Shown here: in pieces, positions 14,109 through 14,943 of the stretch
Layout: every line of letters begins with the position of its first letter
Numbering within the stretch: position 1 is the first letter of the stretch
Assembly: GCA_947054185.1 (NCBI GenBank)
Contig: CAMRVW010000038.1
Span: 1-14,943 of the forward strand
Direction: 5' to 3'
Length of the DNA: 14,943 bases
Origin: an uncultured Rikenellaceae bacterium
GTDB lineage: Bacteria > Bacteroidota > Bacteroidia > Bacteroidales > Rikenellaceae
Made by a program: the position numbers and the translations under genes
The notes under the pieces: model-generated
Seen by the model: only the letters and a program-made list of their open reading frames with translations
The model's database searches: none
What the model was told of the DNA's origin: nothing

Positions 14109-14943
14109 CTATGCGGTTATCGGCTGCGAGAGAGTGAGCGGCACCACGCCGGTGATGAAAGGTGCTATCTCGAGCTCCGGTTTGTTGTATGTTATGGGTG
14201 AGCCGTCCATGTGTTGTGTGGTTGCGCCCACAGCCTCCATGATGGCGTGACCGGCGGCCACGTCCCAGTCAGAGACACCTGCCAGACGTACGCACATGTC
14301 GGCCTTGCCCTCGGCGATGAGGCAGAATTTCTTGGAGCTGCCGCACTCTATCACCTCGGCATCGGGGTAACGCTCTTGCACACGGCGTATGAACTGCTCG
14401 ACCTCGGGCCCCATGTGCGACCGTGTCACCGTGACACGCAGAGGCATGGACGGCTCCCACGGACGTCGCTCCAGGCGCCTGGCATCGGCAAACATACGGC
14501 TTATGGGCAGCGGACCCGCACCCTCGAAGGCGGCAGGGTTGTTTATGACGAAAGCGCCGCGGTCGGGGTCGGAAAAGAAGAGGCGTTCTTCGGCCGGTAT
14601 GTATATCACGCCGAAGAGAGGGCGGTTTTCCGACATCAGGGCTATGTTGACCACGAACTCGTCGTTGTGGGCCACGAACTCGCGGGTGCCGTCCAGGGGG
14701 TCGACAAGCCAATAGAGATCCCAGCGGAAGCGCTCTTCGTAAAAGATGTTGCGTCCCTCCTCGCTCATTACGGGTATGCATGTGGGGCCGAGTGACGATT
14801 TGATGCTCTCATGTGCCACTTTGTCAGCTTTGGTGATGACGGTGTTGTCGGAGTTGATGCTCACGTCTATGGCCTCGTCTCCGTTGTATATCTCCATTAT
14901 CTTGCGACCCGCCGTCACAGCCGCACCGGCTGCCGAAGAGATC
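14109..14943 (-). CDS. cysQ: CysQ-type 3'(2'),5'-bisphosphate nucleotidase (5' part outside the window)
   Basis: The inositol monophosphatase superfamily is clear from SEEG, the metal-binding DPLDGTREF, and VSDWDVAAGHAIMEAVGA near the C-terminus. The pattern, including EFVVNIAL after the DPLDGT motif, matches CysQ, which removes phosphate from PAP (3'-phosphoadenosine 5'-phosphate) formed in sulfate assimilation or sulfotransfer and recycles AMP. A GTG at 14918 could be read as a start, but the same frame continues without a stop to the window edge as ISSAAGAA then VTAGRKIMEIY, the normal helix at the beginning of this family. The gene therefore very probably starts outside the window. It lies 45 bp upstream of mgsA, likely one unit. 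A generic inositol monophosphatase is a less likely alternative. Confidence 0.9.
   Translation of the reverse strand, partial: ISSAAGAAVTAGRKIMEIYNGDEAIDVSINSDNTVITKADKVAHESIKSSLGPTCIPVMSEEGRNIFYEERFRWDLYWLVDPLDGTREFVAHNDEFVVNIALMSENRPLFGVIYIPAEERLFFSDPDRGAFVINNPAAFEGAGPLPISRMFADARRLERRPWEPSMPLRVTVTRSHMGPEVEQFIRRVQERYPDAEVIECGSSKKFCLIAEGKADMCVRLAGVSDWDVAAGHAIMEAVGATTQHMDGSPITYNKPELEIAPFITGVVPLTLSQPITA

Noticed and set aside
14916..14918. GTG as the start of CysQ
   Set aside because: The frame continues upstream to the window edge with residues fitting the family's first helix, so the gene is cut by the window.

Overview
The window reads as a chromosomal segment of a Bacteroidota bacterium, most likely order Bacteroidales. 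Evidence includes a sphingolipid-type serine palmitoyltransferase, the Rpb6-like omega subunit in the order bamD - rpoZ - coaBC, BamD as a lipoprotein, and repeated matches to the Bacteroides-type promoter (-7 TAnnTTTG, -33 TTTG/TTG) with almost no Shine-Dalgarno sequences. The genus cannot be fixed from the sequence alone; the fairly high GC and frequent ATA isoleucine codons would fit Muribaculaceae/Barnesiella-like gut Bacteroidales (inference).

Layout. 1-430: a gene-poor edge with an extreme GC palindrome and long unexplained open frames on the minus strand. 431-556: tRNA-Val(UAC) on the minus strand with its own promoter and terminator. 557-943: no gene seen. 944-3559 (minus): cutC and a secreted M23/LytM metallopeptidase. 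3794-5191 (plus): an MFS transporter resembling the MFSD1-type family, with a strong terminator. 5343-6389 (minus): a YeiH/UPF0324 membrane protein. 6425-6840: a tandem array of imperfect palindromes, two nearly identical units followed by progressively degraded ones; the first unit carries a -7 promoter motif facing yeiH. 6889-8151 (minus): serine palmitoyltransferase with a strong terminator. 8428-13421 (plus): bamD, rpoZ, coaBC and a Uup-like ABC-F ATPase, the last two overlapping by 4 nt. 13593-14943 (minus): mgsA downstream of a cysQ-type phosphatase that runs off the right edge. A bidirectional terminator separates the two convergent groups.

How the genes work together. Most are housekeeping: outer-membrane assembly (BamD), transcription (omega), CoA synthesis (CoaBC), translation quality control (ABC-F), sphingolipid synthesis (SPT), the methylglyoxal bypass (MgsA), PAP removal (CysQ) and wall processing (M23). 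I found no phage, transposase, CRISPR, toxin-antitoxin or defence genes. The least explained parts are the palindromic repeat array, the left-edge region, the roughly 120-residue charged extension on BamD, and the loss of the usual CoaC cysteine in CoaBC.
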